A DNA stretch of 64,000 bases from CAXBBB01 sp963815505 (GCA_963815505.1 CAWFGU010000020.1:152709-216708); one strand, 5' to 3'; counted from the first letter of the stretch, positions 1 to 9,673 are shown. Numbers and translations: made by a program. The notes: a model not told the origin generated them from the sequence alone.

Positions 1-2
1 TG

Positions 3-1325
3 ATAGGTGCAGGAGTTGCGCTGGCGCTTGCCTTGACCGCTCCGCTCATAGCTTCCCGCATCTCTTCTCACGCGCCGCTGCTGCTCGTACTGGCCGGATT
101 CGTCGTGATCACCGTCAACGAGGACGGGTTTCAACTCACCGAAATCGTCTACGGTCTGACGTATGGTGTCTTTCTGCTGGTCTGGTTCGCCCGTGCGGTG
201 ATGCACGGTGGGCTGAGTGCGCTGCTCCACCGCCGAGAGGACACGCTCGTGCTGGTGATTCTGATTTGGGGGGTAGCGGCGACGGCGCTGGGCGTTCTTG
301 TGTTCGACGCGCGCCTTTCAAATGCGTTCAGCGCGCTGACAATGCTCGCCCTGATGGGCTTCTACTTTCCCGTGCGCGACTACTGCCGCCGCGAACCCGA
401 AGCCGCTCGGCGCATCTTGCAACTGCTCGTCTTCTACGGCCTGTACGTGACGGCCCGCAACGTGCTGGACTACCGCACCAAGCTGGCAAGTGCCGAGATG
501 GCCTGGCAGCTCACCATGGGGCGCGTCGCGAGTGCCGAGTTGCTCATGGTGAGCGGAGTGCTGGCCTCGCTGGTACTGGCGTTTTACGGGCAAGTCCGAG
601 TGTCGATGCGCGTCGGGTACGTGCTGTGCGCGGCCGTGTGCCTGGGTGGAGTGCTTCTCACGCAAAGCCGTGGATACTGGGTGACGCTGGCGCTGAGCCT
701 CATCGTCCTGTTCGTCACGATGGACGGCGCCAATCGAACCCGCTTGGCGCTCTCGGGCATCGCCTCGGCAGTGCTCGTCATACTTGTCGCCTACCTGGCG
801 CTGGGCAAGACATTTTTCGTGATCGGCCTGGGGCTGTTATCGCGGCTGCTCACCGTAGGCACGGCGACGACGCGCGACGTGTCGCTGGTCAGCCGGATAT
901 ACGAAGCCGAAGCCGTGCTAGGACGCGTCGCCGAGAACCCCTTGCTGGGGCATGGCATGGCTGCGGAGTTCGGGCACTTCGACATCATCCTCGACATGAC
1001 GCAGCAGAGTTCGTTCATCCACAACGGCGTAATCGCGATGCTCTTCAAGTTCGGAGCGTTTGGCCTGCTCCTGATATCAGCGTACTGGCTGCTGCTGATC
1101 GTGCGAGCGTGGACGAGCGAGCGGCGAGCGGATCGGCTGGGAGCGACCGACCAGCGGGCGCTTTTGGCGTTCGGCGCGTCGTTCATGGCAGGATGGCTCT
1201 TCGTGATGAATACGTCGTCGCCGTTTTCCATGTCGGAAGGCTACCTGTTCCTCGGCCTGGTGGGCGGAGCCGTTTCGGGAACCGCCGCCCGTCTCTCCTC
1301 ATCTCCGGCGAGTGATGCTGCGTAA
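3..1325 (+). CDS. O-antigen ligase/polymerase (Wzy/WaaL-like), 5' partial
   Basis: A multi-pass inner-membrane protein of about 430 visible residues with roughly ten hydrophobic segments. Residues around 285-310 (hydrophilic, ending in NPLLGHGMAAEFG) fit the large periplasmic loop of O-antigen ligase/polymerase proteins, where an N-P-x-x-G-x-G signature is usual. The family polymerises or ligates lipid-linked glycan units at the periplasmic face. The frame is open to the left edge, and the bases before the TTG at 33 still encode hydrophobic residues, so the true start lies outside the window. The 3' end overlaps the flippase start by about 11 bases. Family membership rests on topology and context, because these proteins diverge strongly in sequence. 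Confidence 0.75.
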   Translation: MGAGVALALALTAPLIASRISSHAPLLLVLAGFVVITVNEDGFQLTEIVYGLTYGVFLLVWFARAVMHGGLSALLHRREDTLVLVILIWGVAATALGVLVFDARLSNAFSALTMLALMGFYFPVRDYCRREPEAARRILQLLVFYGLYVTARNVLDYRTKLASAEMAWQLTMGRVASAELLMVSGVLASLVLAFYGQVRVSMRVGYVLCAAVCLGGVLLTQSRGYWVTLALSLIVLFVTMDGANRTRLALSGIASAVLVILVAYLALGKTFFVIGLGLLSRLLTVGTATTRDVSLVSRIYEAEAVLGRVAENPLLGHGMAAEFGHFDIILDMTQQSSFIHNGVIAMLFKFGAFGLLLISAYWLLLIVRAWTSERRADRLGATDQRALLAFGASFMAGWLFVMNTSSPFSMSEGYLFLGLVGGAVSGTAARLSSSPASDAA

Positions 1326-2559
1326 CCTGACCTGGCTGAGCGGAAGCAGCCTGCTCGTCAAACCGATCTGGTTCGGGTTCATCACGATCGTGGTGATCGG
1401 GCGGATCGGCGTGGCGCAGTATGGCGCGTTCACCGCCGCGCTGGCCCTGGCCGGAATCGCAGTCGGGCTGCTGACGGCAGGCCTTTCCGCGGTCGTCGTG
1501 CGAGACGTGGCGCGAGGCAGGGCGTCGGCCAACGTGTACGCGGCGCAGCTATTCCCTCTGCGTTTCGTCATGGGACTGCTGGCGCTGGTGCTGCTCGAAG
1601 CCATCGCTCCGCTGCTCGGCAGCCCTGCCGGACTGGTGCGCGTGGCGTGGAGCTACTGGTTCATGCTCAACCTGCTCGAGTTCACGCGCAGCTTTTTCCA
1701 GGCCGCCGAACAGATGCGCTACGAAGCCGAGTCGGTCGTCGTGGAGAAAACGCTCGTCGTCGGATTCGGGCTGGTCGGACTCTCCATCCATCCGGACGCG
1801 TTCTGGCTGCTCGCCGGCATGAGCGTCGGCGCGGCCGGAGCCATAGGCTGGAGCGTGTGGCGGATGCACCGGCGCATCGCTCGGCTGGAGCGGCAGCGCA
1901 TCGACGCGTCGGTGTGGCGGCACGTAGTCGGAGAGGCGTGGCCGCTCGGCCTGTCGGCGATTTTCGTGATGCTGTACGCGCGCACCGACTCGGTCATGAT
2001 CGAGGCAATACGGGGCGAGGTGGAAGCCGGGCAGTATGGGCTGGCTTTTCGCATTCCCGAAGCGCTCGTGCAGCTTCCGGCCTTGCTCATAGCCGTGCTC
2101 GCCCCACGCCTTGCGCGGCTCTACGGCGCGGGCGACGGCGCCGCCTTCGACCGGGTGATGCGCCTAGGATTTGGGGCGATGCTCGCCCTCGGACTGGTCG
2201 CGTCCGGCGCCACGTCGGCGATGGCGGACTGGATCGTGTCGACCATCGACGACTCGCCCGAACTGGCTCCGGCGGCGGGCGTGCTGCGCGTGATGGCCTG
2301 GACGTTCGCGTTCTCATGCCTGAGCTACCTGGCGAGCGCAGCGCTCATCGCAACGGACAATCAGCAGGTGTTGGTGTGGGTGATGGGCGGAGCGGCGCTG
2401 CTCAACCTGACGCTCAACGCCGTCCTGATTCCCCAAACGGGAGCGATGGGAGCCACCGTCGCCACGCTCGCCACCCAAGCGTTCGTACTCGTCGCGCTGC
2501 TGGGCTGCTACGCTGCCTGGCGTCGTCGCTACGCATTTCAGCCGGAGGTGGCCGGATGA
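1315..2559 (+). CDS. Oligosaccharide flippase (Wzx/MATE-like polysaccharide export protein)
   Basis: 414 residues with about twelve evenly spaced hydrophobic helices, beginning MLRNLTWLSGSSLLVKPIWF, typical of the RfbX/Wzx flippase family. The role is to move undecaprenyl-linked oligosaccharide units across the inner membrane for polymerisation. The conserved internal stretch LYARTDSVMIEAIRGEVEAG around residues 220-240 matches the family pattern. I chose ATG 1315; GTG 1312 is an alternative. It overlaps the upstream polymerase, and its stop overlaps the start of the next glycosyltransferase in an ATGA junction, so the genes are probably translationally coupled. Confidence 0.85.
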   Translation: MLRNLTWLSGSSLLVKPIWFGFITIVVIGRIGVAQYGAFTAALALAGIAVGLLTAGLSAVVVRDVARGRASANVYAAQLFPLRFVMGLLALVLLEAIAPLLGSPAGLVRVAWSYWFMLNLLEFTRSFFQAAEQMRYEAESVVVEKTLVVGFGLVGLSIHPDAFWLLAGMSVGAAGAIGWSVWRMHRRIARLERQRIDASVWRHVVGEAWPLGLSAIFVMLYARTDSVMIEAIRGEVEAGQYGLAFRIPEALVQLPALLIAVLAPRLARLYGAGDGAAFDRVMRLGFGAMLALGLVASGATSAMADWIVSTIDDSPELAPAAGVLRVMAWTFAFSCLSYLASAALIATDNQQVLVWVMGGAALLNLTLNAVLIPQTGAMGATVATLATQAFVLVALLGCYAAWRRRYAFQPEVAG

Positions 2560-3554
2560 ACCGACAGACGATCTCCGTAGCGCTCTGCACGTATAACGGC
2601 GCGCGCTACCTCACCGAGCAGCTTGCCAGCATCGCCGCTCAGACGCGACTGCCCGACGACGTCGTGATCTGCGACGACGGATCGCGCGACGCGTCCGTTT
2701 CGATTGCGCGAGCGTTCGCCGAACGATCGCCGTTCGAAGTGCAGGTGCACGTCAACCCGCAAAACGTGGGGTTCGTCGCCAATTTCGCAGGCGCAATCTC
2801 ACGCTGTTCGGGCGACCTCACCGCGCTGAGCGATCAGGACGACGTGTGGCGCTACGACAAACTGGAGCGGCTGGAGCAGGCGCTCGACCAGGCGCCTGGC
2901 GCGGCCGCCGCCTTCTCCAATGCGACGCTCATCGACGGCGATTCTCGTCCGCTTCCGGGGTCGCTTTGGGAGGCGGTCGGCTTCGACGCGGGGCGGCAGG
3001 CGTCGTTCGCCGCTGAGCCTCTGCGCGAGTTGCTGCGCCGCAACGTCGTCACCGGCGGCGCGCTGCTGCTGCGGTCGAGCTACCTTCCTTTGCTGCTTCC
3101 CTTCCCCGGCTCGGCTCCCCACGACGCCTGGATCGCGCTCGTGCTGAGCATCCAGTCGCGCCTGATCGCCCTGGAAGCCCCCCTCATGTCGTACCGCCTG
3201 CACGACAGCAACCAGATCGGCGCGAGCGGACCGGGAACGCTTCGCTCGCGCCTGAGCGTCGACGGTCAGCGCCGGAACCTCTCCGACCTCGGCCGCCTGA
3301 TCGCGACAGCCGAGCACCTGCGCGAGCGGATGCGCCGACACGCCCCCGGTTTCCGCAGCAGCGCAGACGACCAGATGCTGGATGAGTTCGTTCGGCACGC
3401 GACCGCGCGCTGCTCGTATCCCAGAAACCGTCTGGCCCGCCTACCGCCCATCCTTGCCGAGTGGCGTGCGGGCCGCTACCGCTCTTTTGCCTTCCGAGGC
3501 GCCCAAACCATAATCCGCGACCTGCTAGTCGCCGCCGCCGCCCCGTCTCAATAA
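2556..3554 (+). CDS. Glycosyltransferase family 2 (rhamnosyltransferase-like)
   Basis: 332 residues starting MNRQTISVALCTYNGARYL. The opening beta-strand and CTYNG motif, the DDGSRDAS nucleotide-sugar element near residue 40 and the SDQDDVW metal-binding element near residue 95 are classic GT2 (GT-A fold) features. The SDQDDVW form is common in rhamnosyltransferase-type members. The substrate cannot be read from sequence. The open frame extends far upstream, but the ATG at 2556 overlaps the flippase stop (ATGA) and begins exactly at the domain start. It acts on the cytoplasmic face, adding a sugar to the lipid-linked repeat unit. Confidence 0.88.
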   Translation: MNRQTISVALCTYNGARYLTEQLASIAAQTRLPDDVVICDDGSRDASVSIARAFAERSPFEVQVHVNPQNVGFVANFAGAISRCSGDLTALSDQDDVWRYDKLERLEQALDQAPGAAAAFSNATLIDGDSRPLPGSLWEAVGFDAGRQASFAAEPLRELLRRNVVTGGALLLRSSYLPLLLPFPGSAPHDAWIALVLSIQSRLIALEAPLMSYRLHDSNQIGASGPGTLRSRLSVDGQRRNLSDLGRLIATAEHLRERMRRHAPGFRSSADDQMLDEFVRHATARCSYPRNRLARLPPILAEWRAGRYRSFAFRGAQTIIRDLLVAAAAPSQ

Positions 3555-3559
3555 TTCGA

Positions 3560-4502
3560 ATGGACTGCTCCGTCGTCATCGTTTCCTACAATACGTTCAC
3601 TATCACGCGCGAGGCCGTGTCGTCGGCGCTGCGCTGCGCGGGCAATGTGTCGTGCGAGGTGATCGTGGTCGACAACGCCTCGCCGGACGCCAGCGCGTCG
3701 CGCCTCGAGCAGACCTTCAGGAGCGAGGTCGATCGGGGCGACGTGACCGTCATAGCCAACGCCCACAACGCCGGATTTTCCGCCGCCAACAACCAGGGCG
3801 CGCACGCAGCACGAGGAGACACGCTTCTCTTTTTCAACCCCGACACGGTGACGCATCAGGGAGCCATCGAAGTGCTGCACCGCTACCTCCACGCCAATCC
3901 GGCCGTAGGCATCGCTGCCCCCCGCGTGCTCAACACGGACGGCAGCAACCAGTCGTCCATCATTGAGTGGCCGACGGTCGCGGGGCTGCTGCGCTACCAT
4001 TTCCCCCTGTCCGACTTGCTGCACGGCCACCTGGTAACCGAGGTGCGCGTTCCTGATCGGAGCGGACCGGTCGACGCAGCGAAGGGATGCGCGCTGGCGA
4101 TGCGCAAGGAGGCGTTCGATGCCGTCGGCGGCTGGGACGAGCGCATCTTCATGTACGCCGAGGAAAACGCCCTGTGCAAAGCGGCGGCCGATATCGGACT
4201 CGCCACCCACTTCGTGCCCCAGGCCGTCATCACGCACCATGGAGAAGTGTCCACGTCGGACACGCCCGAGTATTACCAGGTGATGAGTGCCCGCAACGCG
4301 GACGCATTCCTGGAAGACGCATTTTCCCCGTTTCGCCCTGCCGAACCGCATACTCGCCGCCGCAGGCTACGGCGTCCGGGCCGTCCTATATGCCGCCCAA
4401 GCCCGGCGCAGCGGCGAAGCAGCGCACTACCGACGAGCGCGCGTCGTGCGAGCGCTCTTCTGGTGGTACCTGCTGAACCGAGAACCTCCCCGACGCTCTT
4501 GA
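3560..4502 (+). CDS. Glycosyltransferase family 2 with an apparent frameshift near its C terminus
   Basis: Starts MDCSVVIVSYNTFTITREAV at ATG 3560. VDNASPDAS, the FFNPDTV metal-site element and GWDERIFMYAEENALCKAA are the standard motifs of WbbL-like GT2 rhamnosyltransferases. The opening frame degenerates into arginine/proline-rich nonsense after about base 4315. The +1 frame takes over with HFPRFALPNRILAAAGYG and ends with HYRRARVVRALFWWYLL, a typical C-terminal tail for the family, stopping at TGA 4500-4502. Removing one base between about 4308 and 4322 gives a clean 313-residue product. A one-base consensus error is the simplest explanation, though a recent real mutation is possible. Confidence 0.8.
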
Positions 4503-4641
4503 CTGTTGGGGTCGGTAAGCGGCTCCGACTCGTTGGCACTCGCCTAAGCGAATCAGACTCAAGTACCCTGTGCGCCGCGCCCCACCGCCTGGGCCACCGG
4601 TAGCCTCTTATTTTCCTCCCATCTCCAAAGCATCTCACCGC

Positions 4642-5709
4642 ATGTCCGACCGCACTCTTCTCGTCACCGGTTCGTCCGGCCTCATCGGATCCGAAGTCGT
4701 CGAACACTTCTGTCGGCAAGGTTGGCTCGTCCAGGGCGTCGACAACAACCAGCGCGCCGTCTTCTTCGGCCCCGAAGGCGACACGCGCTGGAATCAGAAG
4801 CGTCTGCAAGACACGTACGACGCGTTCACGCATCACGAACTCGACATGCGCGACCGAGACGGCATCCTCGCGCTGCTGTCCGATATGAAGCCCGACGCCA
4901 TCGTCCACACCGCCGCGCAGCCTTCGCACGATCGCGCCGCCGCAATCCCGTTCGCCGACTTCGACACCAACGCCGTCGGCACGCTCAACTTGCTCGAAGC
5001 CGTCCGGCGTGCGTGTCCCGAAAGCCCGTTCGTCCACCTGAGCACCAATAAGGTGTACGGCGACGCCCCCAACGAACTCGACCTGGCTGAGCACGAGACC
5101 CGCTACGACTACACCGACCCAGCCTACGCCCAGGGCATCGCCGAGACGTTTCGCATCGACCGAAGCAAGCACTCAATCTTCGGCGCCAGCAAAGTCGCCG
5201 CCGACGTGATGGTGCAGGAGTACGGCCGCTACTTTGGCCTGCCGACGTGCGCGCTCCGGGGCGGCTGCCTGACTGGTCCGGGACATAGCGGCGTCGAGTT
5301 ACACGGCTTCCTGTCGTACCTGATCAAGTGCAACCTCGAAGGCCGTCAGTACAAGATCTTCGGCTACAAGGGCAAGCAGGTCCGCGACAACATCCACAGT
5401 CACGACGTGGCCGCGTTCATCGAGCGCTTCATCGACGCGCCGCGGATCGGCGAGGTGTACAACCTGGGCGGTGGCAAGGGCAACTCGGTCTCGATCCTCG
5501 AAGCGTTCCAGCGCGCCGAAGCTGTGAGCGGCAAGCCGATGGATTCGGTTTACGTCGACGAAAACCGTTCGGGCGATCACATCTGCTACTACTCGGACCT
5601 GACCAAGATGAAAGCGCACTATCCGGGCTGGGACATCACCAAAAGCTTGGACGACATATTCCAGGAAATCCACGCCAGTTGGGTCGAACGCAAACCGCAG
5701 GTGCGATGA
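4642..5709 (+). CDS. NAD-dependent epimerase/dehydratase (CDP-paratose 2-epimerase-like)
   Basis: 355 residues from ATG 4642. The Rossmann motif TGSSGLIGS sits at residues 9-17. The usual YxxxK catalytic pair reads IFGASK here, with Phe at the Tyr position. The block RGGCLTGPGHSGVELHGFL and the FGYKGKQVRDNIHSHD element are hallmarks of an O-antigen-cluster subfamily near CDP-paratose/tyvelose epimerases. It probably interconverts a nucleotide-activated sugar for this cluster. The stop overlaps the next ATG (ATGA). About 140 bases separate it from the preceding glycosyltransferase, with no feature I can recognise there. Confidence 0.83.
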   Translation: MSDRTLLVTGSSGLIGSEVVEHFCRQGWLVQGVDNNQRAVFFGPEGDTRWNQKRLQDTYDAFTHHELDMRDRDGILALLSDMKPDAIVHTAAQPSHDRAAAIPFADFDTNAVGTLNLLEAVRRACPESPFVHLSTNKVYGDAPNELDLAEHETRYDYTDPAYAQGIAETFRIDRSKHSIFGASKVAADVMVQEYGRYFGLPTCALRGGCLTGPGHSGVELHGFLSYLIKCNLEGRQYKIFGYKGKQVRDNIHSHDVAAFIERFIDAPRIGEVYNLGGGKGNSVSILEAFQRAEAVSGKPMDSVYVDENRSGDHICYYSDLTKMKAHYPGWDITKSLDDIFQEIHASWVERKPQVR

Positions 5710-6953
5710 GCAAGCCGCTCCACGTAGCGGTCCTTTGGCCTCGCTTCGGACCCTACCATCTAGCTCGTCTGCGCCGTTGCCAAGCAGAAGCGGACCGCCG
5801 CGGCCACCGGCTGACGACCATTGAGACGGCGGCTACCGATGCGCTGTATGAGTGGGAAGCGACCGGACGCTCGGGCGAGTTCGAGCACGAACGGGTGTTT
5901 GAGAGCGAGAGCTTTCACGACATCGCTCCGCGCCGAATGCGACAAGGTGTAATCGAGCGGCTCGACAAAATCGCCCCCGACGTCGTCGGCATCATGAGCT
6001 ACGGCTTTCCCGATGCGCGCGCCGCGCTGGCGTGGTGCCGCCGCAAACGGTGCCGTGCCGTTCTCATGACCGATTCGCGGGCAGAAGACACCACTCGCAC
6101 CACGTGGCGCGAATGGATCAAGAGCGCCATCGTCAGGCAGTACGACGCCGCTCTCGTAGCCGGTTCGGACTCCACGCGCTACCTCACGAATCTCGGCTTC
6201 GAGAGCGCGCGCATCTTCGACGGCTACGACGTAGTAGACAACGCGCACTTCGCACGCGCGGCAGCCGAGGCGGGCGCCCGTCCACGTCCAGAAGCCCTCG
6301 CCAAGCTTGGCGAGCGGCCCTTCTTCCTGGCCTCGAACCGCTTTATCGAACGCAAAAATCTGGACCTGCTCCTGCGCGCCTTCGCCCGGTACGAACGAGA
6401 GGTACAGGACCCCTGGGGCCTAGTGCTGCTGGGCGACGGAGAAGCGCGCCCTCGACTAGAAGATATGGCTACGAGCTTAAACATCGAGGGTCTCGCCATG
6501 CCCGGCTGGATACGGCCTGACGAGTTGGGTGCGTACTATGGGCATGCCTCAGCCTTCGTCCACCCGGCACTCGCCGATCAGTGGGCGCTCGTCGTCAATG
6601 AGGCGATGGCGGCGCGCTTGCCTATCGTGGTCTCGCGCGGAACGGGCTGTGCCGCCGATCTGGTGCGCGAGGGAGTGAACGGGTACGCGTTCGACTCTTG
6701 GGACGAGGACGGTTTGGTACGCTGCCTGACCCGGCTATCAGCTTCCGCGGCAGTTGCACAGGAGATGGGCCTTCGGGGCCGCGACATGATCTCCGAATGG
6801 GACCTAGACCGCTTCGCACACCACCTGTTCGGCGCAGCCGAAGTCGCTACCGACCTTGCTCCACGGCGTCGCCACCTGGGCGTCGACCTCCTCTTTACGC
6901 TACTCGACCGATTCGCCACGCGCGTCGACTCTGGCCATACCGTCGAATCATGA
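5706..6953 (+). CDS. Glycosyltransferase family 4/1 (GT-B fold)
   Basis: 415 residues starting MSKPLHVAVLWPRFGPYHLA. The C-terminal half carries the GT4 nucleotide-sugar core: FIERKNLDLLLRAFARY (residues about 215-231), LVLLGDGEARPRLE, PGWIRPDELGAYYGHASAFVHP, and ADQWALVVNEAMAARLPIV in place of the canonical E-x7-E (here Asp then Glu). It acts in the cytoplasm on the lipid-linked glycan. The start overlaps the epimerase stop and the stop overlaps the FkbM gene start, so three genes are stitched by ATGA overlaps. Confidence 0.86.
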   Translation: MSKPLHVAVLWPRFGPYHLARLRRCQAEADRRGHRLTTIETAATDALYEWEATGRSGEFEHERVFESESFHDIAPRRMRQGVIERLDKIAPDVVGIMSYGFPDARAALAWCRRKRCRAVLMTDSRAEDTTRTTWREWIKSAIVRQYDAALVAGSDSTRYLTNLGFESARIFDGYDVVDNAHFARAAAEAGARPRPEALAKLGERPFFLASNRFIERKNLDLLLRAFARYEREVQDPWGLVLLGDGEARPRLEDMATSLNIEGLAMPGWIRPDELGAYYGHASAFVHPALADQWALVVNEAMAARLPIVVSRGTGCAADLVREGVNGYAFDSWDEDGLVRCLTRLSASAAVAQEMGLRGRDMISEWDLDRFAHHLFGAAEVATDLAPRRRHLGVDLLFTLLDRFATRVDSGHTVES

Positions 6954-7666
6954 CCGCTCCCCTGTCTCGCCTCACCCGCCTCGCACGCAGCCTGCGCACG
7001 TCTCAGGGCCGCCAGGCCGCGCGCTCGTGGACGCCGTTTTCGATCACGTCGTTCGAGATCACGCAGCGGATGGTGCAGGCCGGATACGCCTTCGATCTGG
7101 TGATCGACGGGGGCGCCAACGCGGGTCAGTTCGCGCGCGCCTGCGCCATGACGTGGCCCGCCGCGCGCGTCGTCTCGTTCGAGCCGCTGCCCACCCTCGC
7201 CGACGAGGCCAAGACCAACCTGTCCGACATCTCGGGCCGCGTGACGGTTCACCAGGTTGCGCTGGGACCCGAGACGGCGACGGTCACGCTGCACCAGACG
7301 CCCTACTCGCTCCAATCGTCCGTTCTCAAGCCGACCAGCCTGGAGTTCGAGTCCATTGAGGTATCGCAGGTGCGGCTGGACGACGTGCTCGCCACCGCCG
7401 ATCTGCCGCCTGCGACGCTGCTCAAGCTGGACCTGCAAGGCTACGAACTCGCCGCGCTTCAAGGTGCGATGGCTACTTTGGCGCGCGTCGAGGCGGTCCT
7501 GCTCGAGGTCGGCTTCGAAGCGTCGTATGAGGGCGAGCCATCGTTCGAGGCGCTGCGCAGTTTTCTGGCCGAGCACGGGTTCGCGTTCCGGCGCCCGTTC
7601 GACGTGCTGTGGGAAGACGGACAGATCACGCAAATGGACGCCCTTTTCACCCGGACCGACGCCTGA
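6950..7666 (+). CDS. FkbM family SAM-dependent methyltransferase
   Basis: 238 residues from ATG 6950. The SAM-binding signature DLVIDGGANAGQFARACA around residues 44-61, then VVSFEPLPTLADEA and LKLDLQGYELAALQGA, is diagnostic of the FkbM methyltransferase family. In polysaccharide loci these enzymes usually O-methylate sugar hydroxyls. A longer frame continues upstream, but this ATG overlaps the preceding stop and gives a sensible N terminus. It has no export signal, so it should be cytoplasmic and act before export of the repeat unit. Confidence 0.88.
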   Translation: MTAPLSRLTRLARSLRTSQGRQAARSWTPFSITSFEITQRMVQAGYAFDLVIDGGANAGQFARACAMTWPAARVVSFEPLPTLADEAKTNLSDISGRVTVHQVALGPETATVTLHQTPYSLQSSVLKPTSLEFESIEVSQVRLDDVLATADLPPATLLKLDLQGYELAALQGAMATLARVEAVLLEVGFEASYEGEPSFEALRSFLAEHGFAFRRPFDVLWEDGQITQMDALFTRTDA

Positions 7667-7670
7667 CCCG

Positions 7671-8873
7671 ATGCGCCTCTTCCTCCACGACTTCACGGCC
7701 TACGCCTATCCGACGCAACTGGCGCGCGAACTGGCGCGCAGAGGGCACGAGGTGACGCTCGCCTACTGTCCCTCGAATCCGTTCAACCCCGGAGGCGTCA
7801 CGCCCCGACCGGACGACCCCGACACGCTCACGCTGCTGCCGATCCCGCTCGACAAGCCGCTGGAGAAGTTCAACTTCGTGACGCGCTGGCGGCAGGAAAA
7901 TGCGTTCGGGCGCGACGTGGCACGCGCTCTCGAAAAGGCTAAGCCCGACGTGGTGATGTCGTCCAACGCCCCGCTCGACGTGCAGCGGAGGCTGTGGAGC
8001 ACGGCCGAGCGGCTGGGCATCGGCAAGGTGTTTTGGCTCCAAGACGTGATCGGAATCGCGACGCACCGCATCATGCGTAAGAAGCTGCCCGTCATCGGCG
8101 AGCTGATTGGGCGCTACTACCTGTGGCTCGAGGCGGCGCTGCTGCGGCGGAGCGAACGCGTCGTGATGATCACCGAGGACTTTAGACCCATCCTCCGCAC
8201 CTGGAACGTGGCCGATGAGCGGATGACGACGGTCGAAAACTGGGCACCGCTCGACGACCTGCCCGTCCTGCCGCGAGCCGAATCCGACTGGGCGCGCGAG
8301 GTGGGCGCCGCCGATACGTTCAATTACGTCTACGCCGGGACGATGGGGATGAAGCACAATCCGGAGTTGATCCTGGCCCTCGCCGAGCGCTTCAGGGACC
8401 GACCCGACGTGCGGATTCTCGTCCTGTCGCAGGGCAAGGGCGCCGACTGGCTGCGAGAGCAGAAAGCCCAGCACCACCTCGCAAACCTGCACCTGCTCCC
8501 CTACGTCCCCATCGAGCGGATGCCCGAGGTGCTGGCCGCTGCCGACGTACTCGTTGCCGTGCTCGAACCCGACGCCGGAGTGTTTTCGGTCCCGTCCAAG
8601 GTGCTGGCGTATTTGTGCGGCGGTAAGCCCATCGTACTCGCCGTGCCGCCCGAGAACCTGATCGCGCGCATCATCGAACGCGAAGCCGCAGGGCGCGTCG
8701 TGGGTCCGTCCGACGTTGACGGGTTCGTACGCGAAGCCTCAGGCCTCGCCGACCACACCGACGCGCGCGAGCAGGCCGGACGGCGCGCACGCGCTTACGC
8801 TGAGCGCACGTTCGACATCGGCGGCATCGCGGATCGATTCGAGGAGGTGTTCTCACAAACCGTTTCACTGTGA
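7671..8873 (+). CDS. Glycosyltransferase family 4 (WcaI/WbuB-like)
   Basis: 400 residues starting MRLFLHDFTAYAYPTQLARE at ATG 7671, four bases after the FkbM stop. The N-terminal acceptor domain has RRGHEVTLAYCPSNPF. The C-terminal domain shows YAGTMGMKHNPELILALAERF, ILVLSQGKGADWL, LLPYVPIERMPEVLAAADVLVAVLE and FSVPSKVLAYLCGGKPIVLA. The last of these is characteristic of WcaI/WbuB-type GT4 enzymes, in which PSK replaces the E-x7-E region. It is the last gene of the polysaccharide cluster visible here. Confidence 0.87.
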   Translation: MRLFLHDFTAYAYPTQLARELARRGHEVTLAYCPSNPFNPGGVTPRPDDPDTLTLLPIPLDKPLEKFNFVTRWRQENAFGRDVARALEKAKPDVVMSSNAPLDVQRRLWSTAERLGIGKVFWLQDVIGIATHRIMRKKLPVIGELIGRYYLWLEAALLRRSERVVMITEDFRPILRTWNVADERMTTVENWAPLDDLPVLPRAESDWAREVGAADTFNYVYAGTMGMKHNPELILALAERFRDRPDVRILVLSQGKGADWLREQKAQHHLANLHLLPYVPIERMPEVLAAADVLVAVLEPDAGVFSVPSKVLAYLCGGKPIVLAVPPENLIARIIEREAAGRVVGPSDVDGFVREASGLADHTDAREQAGRRARAYAERTFDIGGIADRFEEVFSQTVSL

Positions 8874-9064
8874 GAACCAAGCTGATCCGAGATGAGATTA
8901 CCGGTCCAAGTGTCGGTGCAGAAACCATTCGCTCTGCCGCCGGATAGCCTTATCCGTGCTCTTCCGTCTCTTTCTGAGAAGAATCTATCGAACTGAGACG
9001 AACGCGCACGGTATTTGTGCGTCTGTTGTGCTTCGCCTTTCCCACTCATTACCTGTCCCGTTTC

Positions 9065-9673
9065 ATGGCGGACTGGTCGCTCTACACCGCTACGCCCGAG
9101 GCTCCGATGGAGAGTCTGGTGGGGTACAACGTGCTCGACGCTGTCGGTGTACCGATGGGGTCGATCTCGGGGTGGGCGTACGATGGTGGATGGCAACTGG
9201 CGGCCCTGCGCGTGGCGGTGCGCGGCTTTCTCAAGCGGCGGCAGCACTTCCTGATCCCGATGGGATACGTGACGCAGGTCGACCCGCGTCACCGCTTCGT
9301 CCATTTGCGCGAGATCACGCGGAGGCGCGTCTCCGAACATGGCTTGCAAGCCGACGAAGCACTGCCCGAACGCACCGAACTCGAATCCCTCGTCCGGCAA
9401 GCGCCCAACGTGCGGCCCGAAATCCTCTCGATTCTGTCCGACCCGCATCAAGGACCGGTTTTTCTGCGCCCCGGACGGCTCACCGTCGCCTCGGATCAGG
9501 GCGACGGCGCACGCAGCCCGGCCCTTCCGACGCTCCTGGTTCCGCAGGCGACTTCGCTCGCCCAAGCGTCCGAGCCCACCGCATGGACGCCGCTTGCGTC
9601 GACGCCCGACGCACGGCAACCACCGAGCGGACCGCAGTGGTCGTCGCTGGCGAGTTTCAAGCGCGACGGGTGA
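9065..9673 (+). CDS. PRC-barrel-like domain protein
   Basis: 202 residues from ATG 9065; an in-frame GTG at 9017 would add 16 residues without domain content. Residues 15-90 resemble a PRC-barrel: MESLVGYNVLDAVGVPMGSI, then two strands around WQLAALRVAVRG, HFLIPMGYVTQVD and RFVHLREITRRRV. PRC-barrels are small beta-barrels seen in RNA-processing factors and photosynthetic reaction centres, and as stand-alone stress-associated proteins. The C-terminal 110 residues are low-complexity, rich in Pro, Ala and Ser, and match nothing I know. No signal peptide is visible. The 190 bases upstream hold no other gene. Function unknown. Confidence 0.6.
   Translation: MADWSLYTATPEAPMESLVGYNVLDAVGVPMGSISGWAYDGGWQLAALRVAVRGFLKRRQHFLIPMGYVTQVDPRHRFVHLREITRRRVSEHGLQADEALPERTELESLVRQAPNVRPEILSILSDPHQGPVFLRPGRLTVASDQGDGARSPALPTLLVPQATSLAQASEPTAWTPLASTPDARQPPSGPQWSSLASFKRDG

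Noticed and set aside
266..1315. A 349-codon + strand frame inside the polymerase gene
   Set aside because: Arginine-rich shadow of the membrane protein in another frame.
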